Positions 36,778 through 48,618 of a stretch of DNA of 64,000 nt are shown one piece after another; positions within the stretch are counted from its first letter, which is position 1, and every line of letters begins with the position of its first letter. Origin of the DNA: Rosa chinensis (taxonomy: Eukaryota; Streptophyta; Magnoliopsida; Rosales; Rosaceae); contig NC_037094.1 in the NCBI RefSeq assembly GCF_002994745.2, forward strand, positions 65,502,989 to 65,566,988. The letters run 5' to 3'. Both the position numbers and the translations under genes were made by a program. The notes under the pieces are model-generated. The model searched no databases. It worked only from the letters and a program-made list of their open reading frames with translations, and was not told where the DNA came from.

Positions 36778-37166
36778 CATATGAATGAAATTTTGAAAAA
36801 TGAAATGGAAACAAAATCAAAAACTAATTTTCTTCAAAATCATTTCAAACAGTTACGAGAACCAAGATCATGATCTCTACCTGAAAATGCACAATTGTGG
36901 ACTTGACAAGCCTTGTGTTGTAGTTAAAGCCATAGAAACTCTTCACCTTCTCCACTTGCAAGCACTCCTATAGCATTCACAAGAGTTACTACACAAACAA
37001 ACAAAAAAAATCAATCCGGCTGAAAATCAAATCACTCATAAGATCCAAAGGTATACCTTCTCAAGGTCTTGACGGTACTTATCTCTGGTGAAATTAAGCC
37101 TCTCCCATGGTATTCCCTGTATGTCTATTCCATTTCTACCTTCCAAAGCCGATGTATCACTCTATA

Positions 37167-38990
37167 AAAATATTTCGATCTGATGAGTATCAGAGATCTT
37201 CCTCCTGAGTTCTACAATAAGAAAACAGAGTTCCAAGGAATTATACTAACATACCAGTAATAGAACATTGATTTTATCATAAATGCAAATTATACATGGT
37301 TTTATGTGCTCTATGTTTTATTGCTGGAACCCTGCAAACAACTCTGAAGAAAAAAACATGGTACCACCAAATTTTTATGAAGCAAAGTGCCATTGTGCAT
37401 AAACCATTACTTTGTGATTTCAGAGAAATACCTTCATGGTTAACTTCTTTTAACTCAACTTGCTGTCGAAGTTCTGCTACATGATTGACCTAGAAGAGAC
37501 AAATAAAACAGAAAAAATAGTTAACAACTATGATAAGTACTCACGACTCACATCGAACATATAAATAAATATGTTCACCGGACAAACTAAACGGCACAAT
37601 TTCTGATTGTTGTATGAAACGCAGGAGGTGTAACAAAGAGAACAAGAAAACTTATGAGACAGTAAGTTGATTTCAATGCAGAAACTTGTTAAAATAATAT
37701 TAACGATGTATACAATAAAGTAAAACCATCAGTTGAGACTTGAGACAGATAGAGAGCAATTACCAAAAACAAGTAGCAAGAATATTAACATAAAACAGTT
37801 GATGGAATGGGAAAATATATCCTTCAGATTGTATTGATGCAAAACTTCAGTAAAGTTAGATTACCAACACTTTGGCATACAAACATGTATAAGAAACTGC
37901 ATTCAAATCATTCAAAATGCCAGAGAGCAGGGTTCAAATCCCTAATAATAAACTGAGAAGCTAATAAGTAAGGATTTAAGTGCAAGAACAGGCAATGATG
38001 GTTTTACAAAAATTATTTCGCCTACTGTATTTGCACCTTAAGAGCAATTAAACCAGCTGGACATTTATCTACCGCTCAAAACATCAATTAACAGATGATC
38101 AAATATTTATTCCTTTAAATGAAGATATCACCATACCTCCTGTTCGAGATTCCACTGCACAGTGGCTAGTGATTTCGCAAGGTCAGCATTTGCAGTCTGC
38201 AACCATTTTGACAGTTAGTAATAAGAAAATCCAACTAAGGGCACTGACTAAAAAGTTCAACAGAGCAAGAATTCTATTACTTCTAGATGTAGAGGAAAAC
38301 CAATGATATCAGAATGAAACAGACAAAACACAGGGAATGGAAAAAGGTTGTCGAACCTCAAGTTTAGCAAAACGCACAAAGGCTTCCATTCTAGTACTAT
38401 TATGTTTCTGCTTCTCTTTATCAGCCGCTTCCATGGTTTGCATCATAGTCGTTTGTAGCTTTGAAGCCTGAGGCAGTAAGGAGTTTATATAAGGATTAAT
38501 GGATCATGGGAGAATATATTTTACGAAGAATTCAAGTAAACAAACTATTGGTGGAAGGAAAGTGACATTGTGTTCATCAACTTAATATTCAAACAAATGT
38601 AAGACTTATCAACAAGTTTTTAAGATGCAGGTCTCAAGCACACACAAAACAGTTCTGACTACTTATTTTGACAATGAACAAGAGTAAATAAGAAACCTAA
38701 GGATAGGAAAAAAAATTCAACTATGCATCTCAAAAAAAAAAAAAATTCTTACCTCTTGTGCTTGTTGCTTGAACTTCAGGTATTTTCTCCAAGCTCTGCT
38801 TCTCCCCTTCCAATCTGGCAACCGTATTTTGGAGGAGATCCAATTCGCCATGATCGCAGTGGATTAAGCTACTCTGTTCCGGCAAGGAGAGCTATTGGAG
38901 GAGCATTGTTTTTGAAACGCAGCGTTTTGGTGTTGCAGAGACCAAGAGAGGGAAGGAAGGAAGGGAGGTCTGAGATGGTGGAAGAAGGTG
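37167..38990 (-). pseudogene. Fragment of a multi-exon coiled-coil protein gene
   Basis: Four GT-AG exons on the minus strand: about 38880-38753 (pieces LLQNTVARLEGEKQSLEK in one frame), 38467-38357 (ASKLQTTMMQTMEAADKE, STRMEAFVRFAKLE), 38196-38137 (TANADLAKSLATVQWNLEQE) and 37489-37432 (VNHVAELRQQVELKEVNHE). The last three are phase-compatible and have heptad-like coiled-coil character, resembling golgin-type or other long coiled-coil proteins. I cannot name it. The first exon needs a frame change to fit. It occupies the place where WD40-C exon 1 should be: WD40 5' flank reappears at about 39045. It is probably an inserted gene piece, yet its splice sites are clean. Confidence 0.65.
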
Positions 38991-39044
38991 AAGGGTGAAA
39001 GTTCTAAAGTCACTGGCGGGTAAGTTTAGAGGTTTCAGAGTGGC

Positions 39045-39248
39045 CAATTAAACTCTTTTAGTGGAAGCAGATCATCAAATTCAATTCTATGTGTTGAATC
39101 AGAAAATGAAAATGGCGGCAAGAATTGGAGGGATGAAAGGAATCTGAGGATGTAGAAAAGTGAAAGGAGAGAGAGCAAGAATTGGATTGTGCCGAAAAAA
39201 GGCGAGGCAGGCTGAACAGAAATCCGAAGAACATTGCTGATTCAAAAT
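39045..39248. other. RLK2 3' flank with WD40 5'-flank sequence
   Basis: 39115-39235 matches the DNA upstream of WD40-D (about 47970-48075), showing that the WD40 promoter lies within a few hundred bases of the RLK stop codon. 39047-39110 also matches 11187-11255 in copy A. Confidence 0.7.
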
Positions 39249-42200
39249 TCATGAGGCAGTGAAACCATTAGAAGCAAGCAATTCACCGCATGTTATCATA
39301 GCTGTTGGATCTGACAAATGCAGTCTTTTAGTCGAGAGGTGTTGAGAAACTTGCTTCATGGTTGGACGAGCTTGAGGACTGGAATTCAGGCATGCAAATG
39401 CCACCTTCAAAACAGAGACAACTTCTCCTGCAACTTCACGTGTAGGAGGGGAAATGCGTTGGTCCAAAACATCCACAACTGGCAATTGATGGGCTGGTAA
39501 TGCAGTGGACGATGATGAACACGCCCCCGAAGATAGAGATGAGGGAAGATCTCCCGGATGTCTTCCCATAACTGTCTCCAATGTCACCACTCCAAAGCTA
39601 TAAACATCACACTTCTCATTCACTTCCATGGTATAGGCAAGCTCTGCTCAGTCAAATCTCAAACAGTCAAATGTCGGTATATAGAGATAATAATGAGTTA
39701 ATAAAAATAGAGAGCAGAGAAAAACAAATATTACCTGGTGCAACATATCCATATGTGCCTGCAAGGGCACTCCAATTATCTGAGTCCGGGTTTAAGAACT
39801 TAGCAGTGCCAAAGTCTGAAACACAGGCCTCACATTCATCATCTAGCAAAATGTTCTTGCTCGATATGTCCCGATGCACAATCGGTGGTAAACAATCGTG
39901 ATGCATGTAACACAAGGCATGAGCAACACCTTTAACTATATTCACCCTTTTACTCCACCCTAGTTCTTTAGCTTCCTCATCTTTGCTCAACATTGTGGCT
40001 AAACTACCCTTTTCCACATAATCATACACCAAAAATGAGTGTAGCCTATGTGAACAGAAACCATAAAGCTTCACAATATTTCGGTGACGCATCTCAATTA
40101 GTGCCCTAATTTCATTCAAGAAAGCCTTCTGAATATTCTTGTCCTCATCGCATAGCAAATGGAGTTTCTTCACAGCCACTGTGTAAGTGGATGACAGAGT
40201 TGCTTTGTAGACACTTCCATGTTCTCCCTGCCCTATGCAATACATGGGATCAAAATCTTCTGTTGCCCGTACGATCTCCTCAAACATTGTCTTTCCATCA
40301 AACTTTAATATTGAAAAAGAAATTTCATCATTCATATTGGTTTTTTCTCCATGTTGATGTTTCTTTTTCCTTTTTGCTACTAATGTAAATATACAGGCTA
40401 GAAGCGCAGATGCACCCAGAATAGGGAAGATTATCATAAATACGAGTTTATGGTCCTTTTTAAGGATTTGTTTATTGCAGGGTTGCAAAAATCGTGTGCT
40501 GCCACACAAGCCCTTGTTCCATTGCAATGCTTCTTGAGTAGCAGCTTGAAATGCTTTGTTATTGGGAAGTGAACCTTCCAAGTCATTGTTGGATATGTCT
40601 ACATTCGACAACCCACGCATGTTTTCAAAACTTGTCGGAATGAAACCAGAAATATTGTTGTGGGATATATTAAGTATCTCCAGACTCTGCATATTCCCAA
40701 TATCTGATGGTATTTGACCTTCAACTGCGTTAAAACTCAAATCTAGTTGAGACAAATGAAATAACTTCCCCAATTGAAATGGAATTGCTTGACTGAACTT
40801 GTTGTTACTCAAATTCAAGTAATTTAACTTGAGAAGGTCACCTACAAAGCTTGGAATTGAATCATCAAATTTGTTTGCTGAGAGATCAAGATATTCTAGA
40901 TCAGTCAATGATCTAAACTCTGAAGGGACACGACCCGAAAGTTGATTGCCATCCAACTTAAGCTTCAGTAGTGAAGTCAATCTCTCGAACTCCTTTGGAA
41001 TCGCCCCTTCTAATTGATTTGAAGAAAGATCAAGCTCTTGAATTCGGGTTGCGTTTCCAATCTCTGGTGGTAATGGACCAGAAAGGTTGTTTACCGCAAA
41101 TCGTAGGGCCGCTAAATTTTGGCACAGTCCCCAATTTTTTGAAAGTTCACCATAAAATCTATTATGGCTCAAATCTATAAAATTCAAATTTGGATAAACA
41201 CCAAAGTGCTTTGATATGTTGCCTGTAAATTGGTTCCCATCAAGACGGACTCTAAATAAGCTCGTGCAGGTTTCCAAGCTTTTTGGGATTGGACCAATTA
41301 GATGGTTATTGCCTGCTGTAAAGTGTGTGAGGGATCCACCTTGACAAATGTTTTGGGGCAAATAACCAGAAAATTGGTTTGAACCCAAGAATAATTTTAT
41401 CAACTTCTGGTTATTTCCTATCCCCGTGGGAATAGTTCCAGAAAGATTATTGGAGAAGAGAGAGAGAATAGTAAGATTGGTCAGATTCTCCAGTGTTGTC
41501 GGAATTGGACCACTGAGTTGATTGGTGCTCAACCTTAGATCCAACAATGATTTCAGATTTCCTATCTCCATAGGAATAGTGCCAGAAAGATTATTTGAAT
41601 GGAGATAAAGAATGTTAAGGTTGGTCAGATCACCCAATGTTGTCGGAATTGAACCACTGAGTTGATTGGTGCTCAAGTCTAGACCCACCAATGATTTCAA
41701 GTTTCCTATCTCCATAGGAATAGTGCCAGAAAGATTATTTGAATGGAGATAGAGAGTGGTAAGGTTGGTCAAAATACCCAACGTTGTTGGAATTGAACCA
41801 CTGAGATGATTGGTGCTTAACTGCAGACCCACCAATGATTTCAAGTTTCCTATCTCCATAGGAGTAGTGCCGGAAATATTATTTCTATCGAGATAGAGAA
41901 ATGTGAGACTTCTTAGAAGACCTATTTCTGGCGGGATTTCTCCAGAAAATTGATTTACAGATAGATCAAGATAAATGAGTTTGGAGAGGGAACTAATTCC
42001 AGGTGGTATGACATCAAAGAGTTTATTTGAGCTGAGGTTTAGATACATAAGATTAGGGAATGACAAGAATGAGAATTCATGTAGCGTACCTTGTATACTA
42101 GAATTGGTAAGGTTTATCCTGTTGACACTTCCAGCAGCATTGCATGAAATACCGGTCCAAATGCAAGGGTTTGCAATTGCTTTGGGAGTGCTGGAAGTAG

Positions 42201-42387
42201 TGGTGGCATTATTTGTACTGGGAAGGTACATCCATGAGTTGAGAAGTTGGGTTTGATTTTGTAAGCTGGATTTCCATTTCAGAAGGGCTTGCGCTTCAGT
42301 AGTTGACCTAGCAGAAGCAAAAATAAAGTAGTTTTGTGATGAAAGTAGGTGAACATACAAGAAAATAAGGCAATAACAAGATCTCAT
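39249..42387 (-). CDS. LRR receptor-like serine/threonine kinase, MIK2-like (RLK2)
   Basis: Second intact kinase. Exon 1 is 42387-39735 and exon 2 is 39643-39249; the intron splits the kinase activation loop between GTYGYVAP and [11 protein letters not shown], as in RLK1. Joined length 3048 nt, 1015 aa. Signal peptide [17 protein letters not shown] to about residue 26; LRRNT with LLKWKSSLQ and CIWTGISCN; about 19 LRRs, with only three 48-residue pairs of the kind repeated eight times in RLK1; membrane helix about 648-670; IGQGEHGSV (718-726), catalytic Lys about 740, HRD (838-840) and DFG (858-860). All catalytic motifs intact, so an active kinase is expected. Starts about 1.1 kb downstream of the WD40-D stop. 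Ligand unknown. Confidence 0.95.
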
Positions 42388-43486
42388 GGTTATTGTTTTG
42401 TTCTTGTGTACACTCAGTGAGGGTCAGCTATCACTTTATAGTGCCCTGGTCTCGTGTTCCACATTAAATCATTAATCGACTACTGTTTCAAGTCTTGCTT
42501 TTTTCACTTCTCGTGTTCCACAGTAATTTGTCCTTGCGTTTCGACTATTTGGTGTTTTAGGCGTGTGGGGTTTACTGTTGGTCAACATTAGAGTCGGTTG
42601 AGGCGTAACGTGCACTTCGTGTTCTTCAGTACTTTCAAGTTTCAACTACTGAAGCTCGGCTTGCAAAAACTGGGTTTGAACGCGTACGTTAAGATGAAAT
42701 TGACGACTATTACTAGCTATACTACTGTCAGAAATAAGAGAGGGGATCTCCTAGTTGCAGCTGGCACTTGATTCTGCTCCTTCCCTTTTATCGAAGCATT
42801 GCTTTGAGAGAGTCAGAGGTGAGACTTCTTTCGGCAAACCCAGAATTGTTTTAGTGAAGCAAGGGTTCCTTTTGTTTTATTCTATATATGATCTTACCAG
42901 ACTGTTCAAGCAAATAACAGGATTGTCATTTTGCCCCATTTGGAACCCATGTGTGGATTGTTATTTATCTTCTCCATTGAATTCTGATGAAATGGGAAAG
43001 GTTAGGTCTCAAACTCTCAATCAAGAGGGCATCTGGAACTTCAAACAAATCCCATGCTAACATATTAGTCTAAGAATACAACACTACACATAAAATGCAA
43101 ACAGTAAAATAAGTAAAATGCACTAGGAAACCTTGAACTGTTTACAAATATACACACCAACGGGAAGAGCTTTACAATCCAAGAGTTATTTATTCCATTT
43201 CTGCTTGATGAAACAAATACATTTTACAGAAATGGAGAAACAAAACTCAAAACCTGCGAATTTGTTGGACTGAGAAGCCAAGATGAAACAAAACTGGATA
43301 CAATTTTTTCTTTTTTTGGATACTTGGTGGATCAATCTCGCTGAATATAATAAGGCAGAGTAAATCCCAAATATACCAGAGAGGATGAACCTCTCCGTCC
43401 TCAGCTAAATATAGTTGTAAATACAGTTGATAAAGAAACCTTAGCCAAATATACACCTTCATCTTCCCATGACCGAGGGTCTTGAA
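42388..43486. other. Spacer between WD40-D and RLK2
   Basis: Holds the RLK2 upstream region (TATA-like actataaagt near 42432-42441 on the minus strand and a ggtcaac W-box-like site near 42578) and the WD40 3' flank. It is homologous to 21889-22977. No gene seen. Confidence 0.7.
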
Positions 43487-46400
43487 CTAGAAGACTATTT
43501 CTTGATAGGGATTATAGTGCCTCTTATTGAACTCCAATACACTACCATATGTGCGATCAGCAACTCCAACAAACAAAGCTTCAGAGTCGGGGCTGAAGGA
43601 TATTCCGGCAATCTCACCAAACAGATCAATCTCTTGTCCCTTTGCATATCCAGACTGGGTATCAATGATGTGAACAAAGTCTGCTGGCTCAGCCATGGCC
43701 ATAAAACGACCATCAGAGGTGAATTTTATAGCTCTTATTGCTCCCATTCTTCCCTTCAACACGGCTAGGGACTCTGACAGGTTCCTTATGTCCCATAGCC
43801 TACAGGTAGTGTCTTGGTTCCCAGTAGCCAAGATTCGTCCATCCGGGTGCCAAGCTGAAGAAAAGCAATAGTCTAAGTGCCCTTTCAAGCCCCCGACAGC
43901 CTATATATAGTAGGAAATATATCAGAACTCTGCACACTCGGTGCATAAAACAAATTATATAGGCAGAGAATAGTATGCGACTTACTTTTCCAGACTGAGC
44001 ATCAGCTATCAAACAGTCAGCACTATCACCAAGTACTGCAAGCAGCTTACCATCGGGACTAACAGAGGTGTTCTGCCAATATATAACGAAGCCAACATTG
44101 AGCGAAATGGTAAAGAATAACCTTACGTCAGAATAAAATAAATTAAATTTAAAAAAAAAAAAAAAGTTTGTATAGGGTACTCACATTTACAGACCACTCA
44201 AAGGAGAAGCGGTTGAGGCAAGCGAACTTTTCAATGTCAAAAACTCTAACTTGAGCATCATTATTTGCAGTCATTACCCTCATTGAGCCACTACACAGAA
44301 AGCATTCAGTCAAATTAAGTCAAGTCGAGCAACCTGCAACATTTTCTGGAGGAGAACTTACGTTGGGTTTTGGAAAATATCCACTGCATTAGTGATGGCA
44401 TTCTCATCTGTTGTTAGTTTTGAGCAGAAAGCAACTCCAGGTTGTTTCATGTGCTGCTCCAAATAAATGAAAAATAAGAAATGTGAAATAAATATACAAC
44501 TGATTCAGTATCCGCAAAGAAACATCTGTTATCACACCCGGTTACCTTGCAGATTAGTTCACCTTGGAAGCCCCCAGCAACCAACAAATTGTCCTTGACA
44601 GCCATAGTGCTTATCTGCACTCTAGAGAGTGGTCGTGCCAACAACCCAGGTTGTTTCTGTAAGAACATACCAACATGAATCACAACATTCTTTTAGCCTG
44701 GTTTCCGTACTAATCAGTCTAGCATTTATACCTCGGTAGGTACAATTGGTTTGGCCACATTGAGTACTTCGCTGCCTCTCCTGTGCAAAGAGTTCCAATG
44801 CATCACTGAGAAGTTCTGCATCAGGTATACATCATGCTTTGATGTGGCCCATAACAAATTCCTTAGCTGTACAAGAAGAAAGAAACCAAGTTGAGGGACA
44901 TATTGGTAACACGTTTCGACAAACCAAAAAAGCAAATAAAAGCATTTCATTAACCATATCTTATGTTTGTGTGCATCTCTCAGCTAACAGAACGAACAAT
45001 ATAATGCACTTTGAAGCAACAATATATAGGCCATTCAAGCTCGCACATTATCTATTTGCATTCTATTCCATTACTAAAAAAGCTTGTACCAAGTAATGTT
45101 TAATGCTCAGCTAAAACAAGAGATGTGGGCCATTTTTTCTGTGTCGATGCATACCCTAAAACCAGAACCCACAACGAGAAAAAACTAGCAAATGAAAGAG
45201 AAATGCCATTTTACTAAGCACCACAAGACTGAATTGAAAAAACCAAGCACCCTAAATCCTAAACCTAGAGATCAGTAGACCACAAGAATCCCAACCAAAA
45301 AAAAAATGTCAATTAAATGTTACACCAAAGTTTGGAAGCTTCATATATAGTTGACGAAAAACTTAAACTTGGATGGACAGGGAGAGACTAAGACTCAATT
45401 CTACAGCCCTGAAGTGACAAAAATAAAATATGCATAGGAATTTTGGTGGCTGTACAGGAATGCATTTTATCAGAAACATGCAACACTGCAGATTTCTAAA
45501 TTAGAGGGTCTATAACTTGGGGCTTGTAATGAAAACTTCATCTGATCAAGGTATGTGCCTCCAACCATGAAGTGCAATTATGCAAAGCCATAGTTAATAA
45601 CTCCAAAAGAAGATTTACCCAAAATATGAAACTTACATGGCACACCATTACAATTAAAAGAAGGAAAAAAAAAAATTGTACAACAGTACTAGCAGATAGT
45701 ATGTGGTCAAGCCAACATAAATTCAGAATGGAAAATAAACTAATAAGTCAGAGAAATGCAAATGTGAAGTCCTTGATGCCTACAAGGATCCTCATGAAAA
45801 TTCAAGTCTAAGAAATCAAGGATAATGCTAATAGGTCCTATCTTATAGAACGCAATAACACTACTTAAATAACAGGAATGGCCAACTTGCTACAGAGGTC
45901 TCTTAAATGCTCAGATATTCTCCTATCATACCATATAACCAAAGTCGCGCCAGCAGCTCTAACTCCACCCTGCTTAAAAGCTGAAATAAAGAGAGCAATA
46001 GTAATCCTAAAAGCAACATAATTATATTTAAGAGACAGCAGAAACAATATAATTACAAGCAAAAGCAAAACTCAAGGACCAGTTACAGAAGTAAATAGTA
46101 ACAGTGAGTGACCAAAAGAAATGGCTGAAAGGGCAGCCTTCACACATCTACCAGAAAGGCAGAAAGGATCAAGTGAATACACCCCAGCTTGATGCCATTA
46201 TGTGGCCATCACAGTTCAAACATTCTATGCCTATGTCAGTGCGCAAAAGCATATTTATGTGACATGCATCTAAAACTAGTACTTCAGGAGCAATCAACTT
46301 TTTCAAATGTCCTAAAACTACACTGCAGGCAAAATGCCCTCTCAACAAGAAATCCTTATTTCCAATAAATAGATCATAGAGAAAGAAAAAGAGGGGGGGG

Positions 46401-47798
46401 GGGACCTAATGTATTATAGATATCTGATTAGGTGATTCTTTTTTCAGAAAACACAAAGCTAATTAATGTTTGCGGAAAAATATAATTCTTAGGTTTTCTT
46501 ATTAAGTTCAGCAACAATAAAATTTTACACATGAATAATAAGTTATGTCATGATGGTCACCCTTCACCTACAGGCTACAGTTTAGGTAGGTATATTGGTT
46601 ACATCTCAGATTTATGCAACATCTATAAACATGCCCAACAAAGACAGAATTTTGATGAACTTCATACCTTCCGGTGAATGATTTGAGGCACAGAACCATA
46701 ATCATAAATTAAGATATCCATCAGAAATGATATAACATTTTTTTTATAAGACCTGCAAAACTACCAAACTATTGATATACATAGAACTAAAGCAAGGAGC
46801 AGCTATATATTAAGGTTATGACGATGTATTTGTATCTAGCAGCAAGGCAAGAAAATCAAAAGAAATCCAAAATCAAAGTTTTTGCGGACAACATGCCATC
46901 TATACTAATTATATGACAGATGCAACACCCTTCATATGAACTACATGCAAGGACTTACATAATGAAAAGTTAACGTATGCACTACATATGGAACATCACA
47001 ATATTCTCCTAACAAAATGAATACAAGGACTTATAAAATGCAGTTTGAGTATGAATATGAAGGTATGCATTGTGCACCACTACATATGAATGAAATTTTG
47101 AAAAATGAAATGGAAACAAAATCAAAAACTAATTTTCTTCAAAATCATTTCAAACAGTTACGGGAACCAAGATCATGATCTCTACCTGAAAATGCACAAT
47201 TGTCGACTTCACAAGCCTTGTGTTGTAGTGAAAGTCATAGAACCTCTTCCCCTTCTCCACTTGCAAGCACTCCTGTAAGATCCAGAAGAGTTTACTACAC
47301 AAACAAAAAAGTCGATCCGGCTGAAAATTGAGGAACGCATAAGATCAAAAGGTATACCTTCTCGAGGTCTTGACGAGGCCGACCGAGGCTCTCATAGTTC
47401 TTATACTGCTTCAATCGCGCCTCACGGTACTTATCTCTTGTGAAATTAAGCCTCTCCCATGGTATTCCCTGTATATCCTTTCCATTTCTAGCTTCCAAAG
47501 CCGATGTATCACTCTTCACCTGGCTCTGTAACTCCCAGAGATCACTCAGCTCATCTCAATTTCTCAAAATCAAGTAATTTCAGTACATGAAAATTGAAGA
47601 TAAACAGAGAGGCGTTACCGAATCAAGGTCGTCTTCAAAGTCGTCGTCGGAGTCGGAGTCGGAGTCGGAGTCTACGACCTCAAGGCTTCGCCGGGGCTGG
47701 TTATCAGCAAAAGCGTCGTTGTCTTCCTCAAACTCAACGACGTCGCCGTAGTAGTCGTTGACGACGTACTCGAGGTCATCGTTCTGGAAATACGCCAT
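43487..47798 (-). CDS. WD40-repeat (transducin-like) protein, intact copy D
   Basis: Nine GT-AG exons: 47798-47619, 47519-47358, 47272-47186, 44866-44732, 44656-44546, 44453-44362, 44290-44185, 44072-43986 and 43900-43487. They sum to 1374 nt (457 aa plus stop) with every phase consistent. The N-terminus is acidic and low-complexity (YYGDVVEFEEDNDAFAD, then Asp/Ser repeats); the middle is basic (IPWERLNFTRDKYREARLKQ); WD repeats fill about 220-457, for example [20 protein letters not shown] and GAIRAIKFTSDGRFMAMAEP. It resembles the plant WD40 proteins At1g36070/At1g78070 (from memory). WD40 propellers are protein-interaction platforms; the specific role is unknown. Intron 3 is 2.3 kb; a 5' UTR intron is likely (donor near 47893). 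This is the only intact copy of five. Confidence 0.93.
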
Positions 47799-48601
47799 TG
47801 AAACCTAGACACAGAAGCCTTCCAATTTCTCAAAATTCACGTTACACAATACACAACAAGTGAGATTTCACAGTGAATCAGAATCAAAATTACCTGGAAT
47901 TGGAGGAACAGAGCTGATGAGGTAGGAAGTGTGTGGAAAACAAGTAGAAAAGTGCTTTCTTTTGGAGAGAGCAAAGGAATCTGAGGACGATGATGTAGAA
48001 AAGTGAAAGGAGGGAGAAGAATCCAGAGAGCGAGAATTGGATTGTGCTGAAAAAAAGCGAGGTGGGCTGAACCATGTTGCTCTACTTATAGGCTTGGTGA
48101 CTTGGTGGATAGAGAGAGAGCTGAAACCAGGGGACGGTAGCACACTGATGTGGAAAGAAGATGCCAACTCATGTAATAATTGTGCAATTACCACCATGCC
48201 ATTCTAATTGGAAATGACTAAATGAGTCGGTTGATATTTCTCTATTTTTTTACTAATAAATCTAAATGAATTGTGTGTCCATTTTGAGGCTGAATTTTTT
48301 TACTATTTACAAATTTTTCTTTTTTGGCTCGTATTTTATATTTGCATTGACATTTTCTGTTTATTTCTACATGAATTTGTGATAGGTCACTTGATGATGA
48401 CACATTATTAGATTACACTTCATATTGCTTGTTGAATTTATCGGGTTGATTTGTTTTCAATTTATTTTTAAACACTTATTTCAATATGAAGTAAATCATA
48501 TAAGTACGTAATAGCTATTAGCAGTAAAAAAAAAAAAGGGTAAAAGTTCCTCAAAATTATCTAATGATTAAAATTTTGGAGAAATGAAGTTGTGGTATAA
48601 G
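47799..48601. other. WD40-D leader and upstream region; end of the array
   Basis: Contains the 5' UTR with a probable intron (donor minus-strand ctggaattccag-type context near 47893) and the upstream region. Homology to the other units ends near 48075. No RLK lies upstream of this copy, so the tandem array ends here. AT-rich beyond 48200; no gene. Confidence 0.65.
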
Positions 48602-48618
48602 AAATGTAGACCTATTTT

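Larger units (their letters stand above)
22978..37166 (-). pseudogene. WD40-repeat protein pseudogene, copy C (interrupted)
   Basis: Paralogue of the gene at 43487-47798, spread over 14 kb by insertions. Exon 9 (23391-22978, 414 nt) is open and reads to the normal end YQEIVF. Exon 8 (about 24575-24510) has a deletion and insertion; exon 7 (about 24780-24676) has lost a base near 24722; exons 6, 5 and 4 (about 24943-24852, 25146-25037, 25356-25222) look good; exon 3 is near 36969-36885; exon 2 (about 37166-37065) has an in-frame 51-bp deletion removing the KQYKNYES part. Exon 1 is missing; sequence upstream of 37167 belongs to another gene fragment. Intron 8 holds an apparent solo LTR; intron 3 holds a LINE, a hAT element and another insertion. 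Not functional. Confidence 0.92.

Noticed and set aside
38753..38880. Reading MANWISSK in one frame, suggestive of a golgin N-terminus
   Set aside because: The frame does not keep coiled-coil character further along, while another frame does; an 8-residue match from memory is too weak to name the gene.
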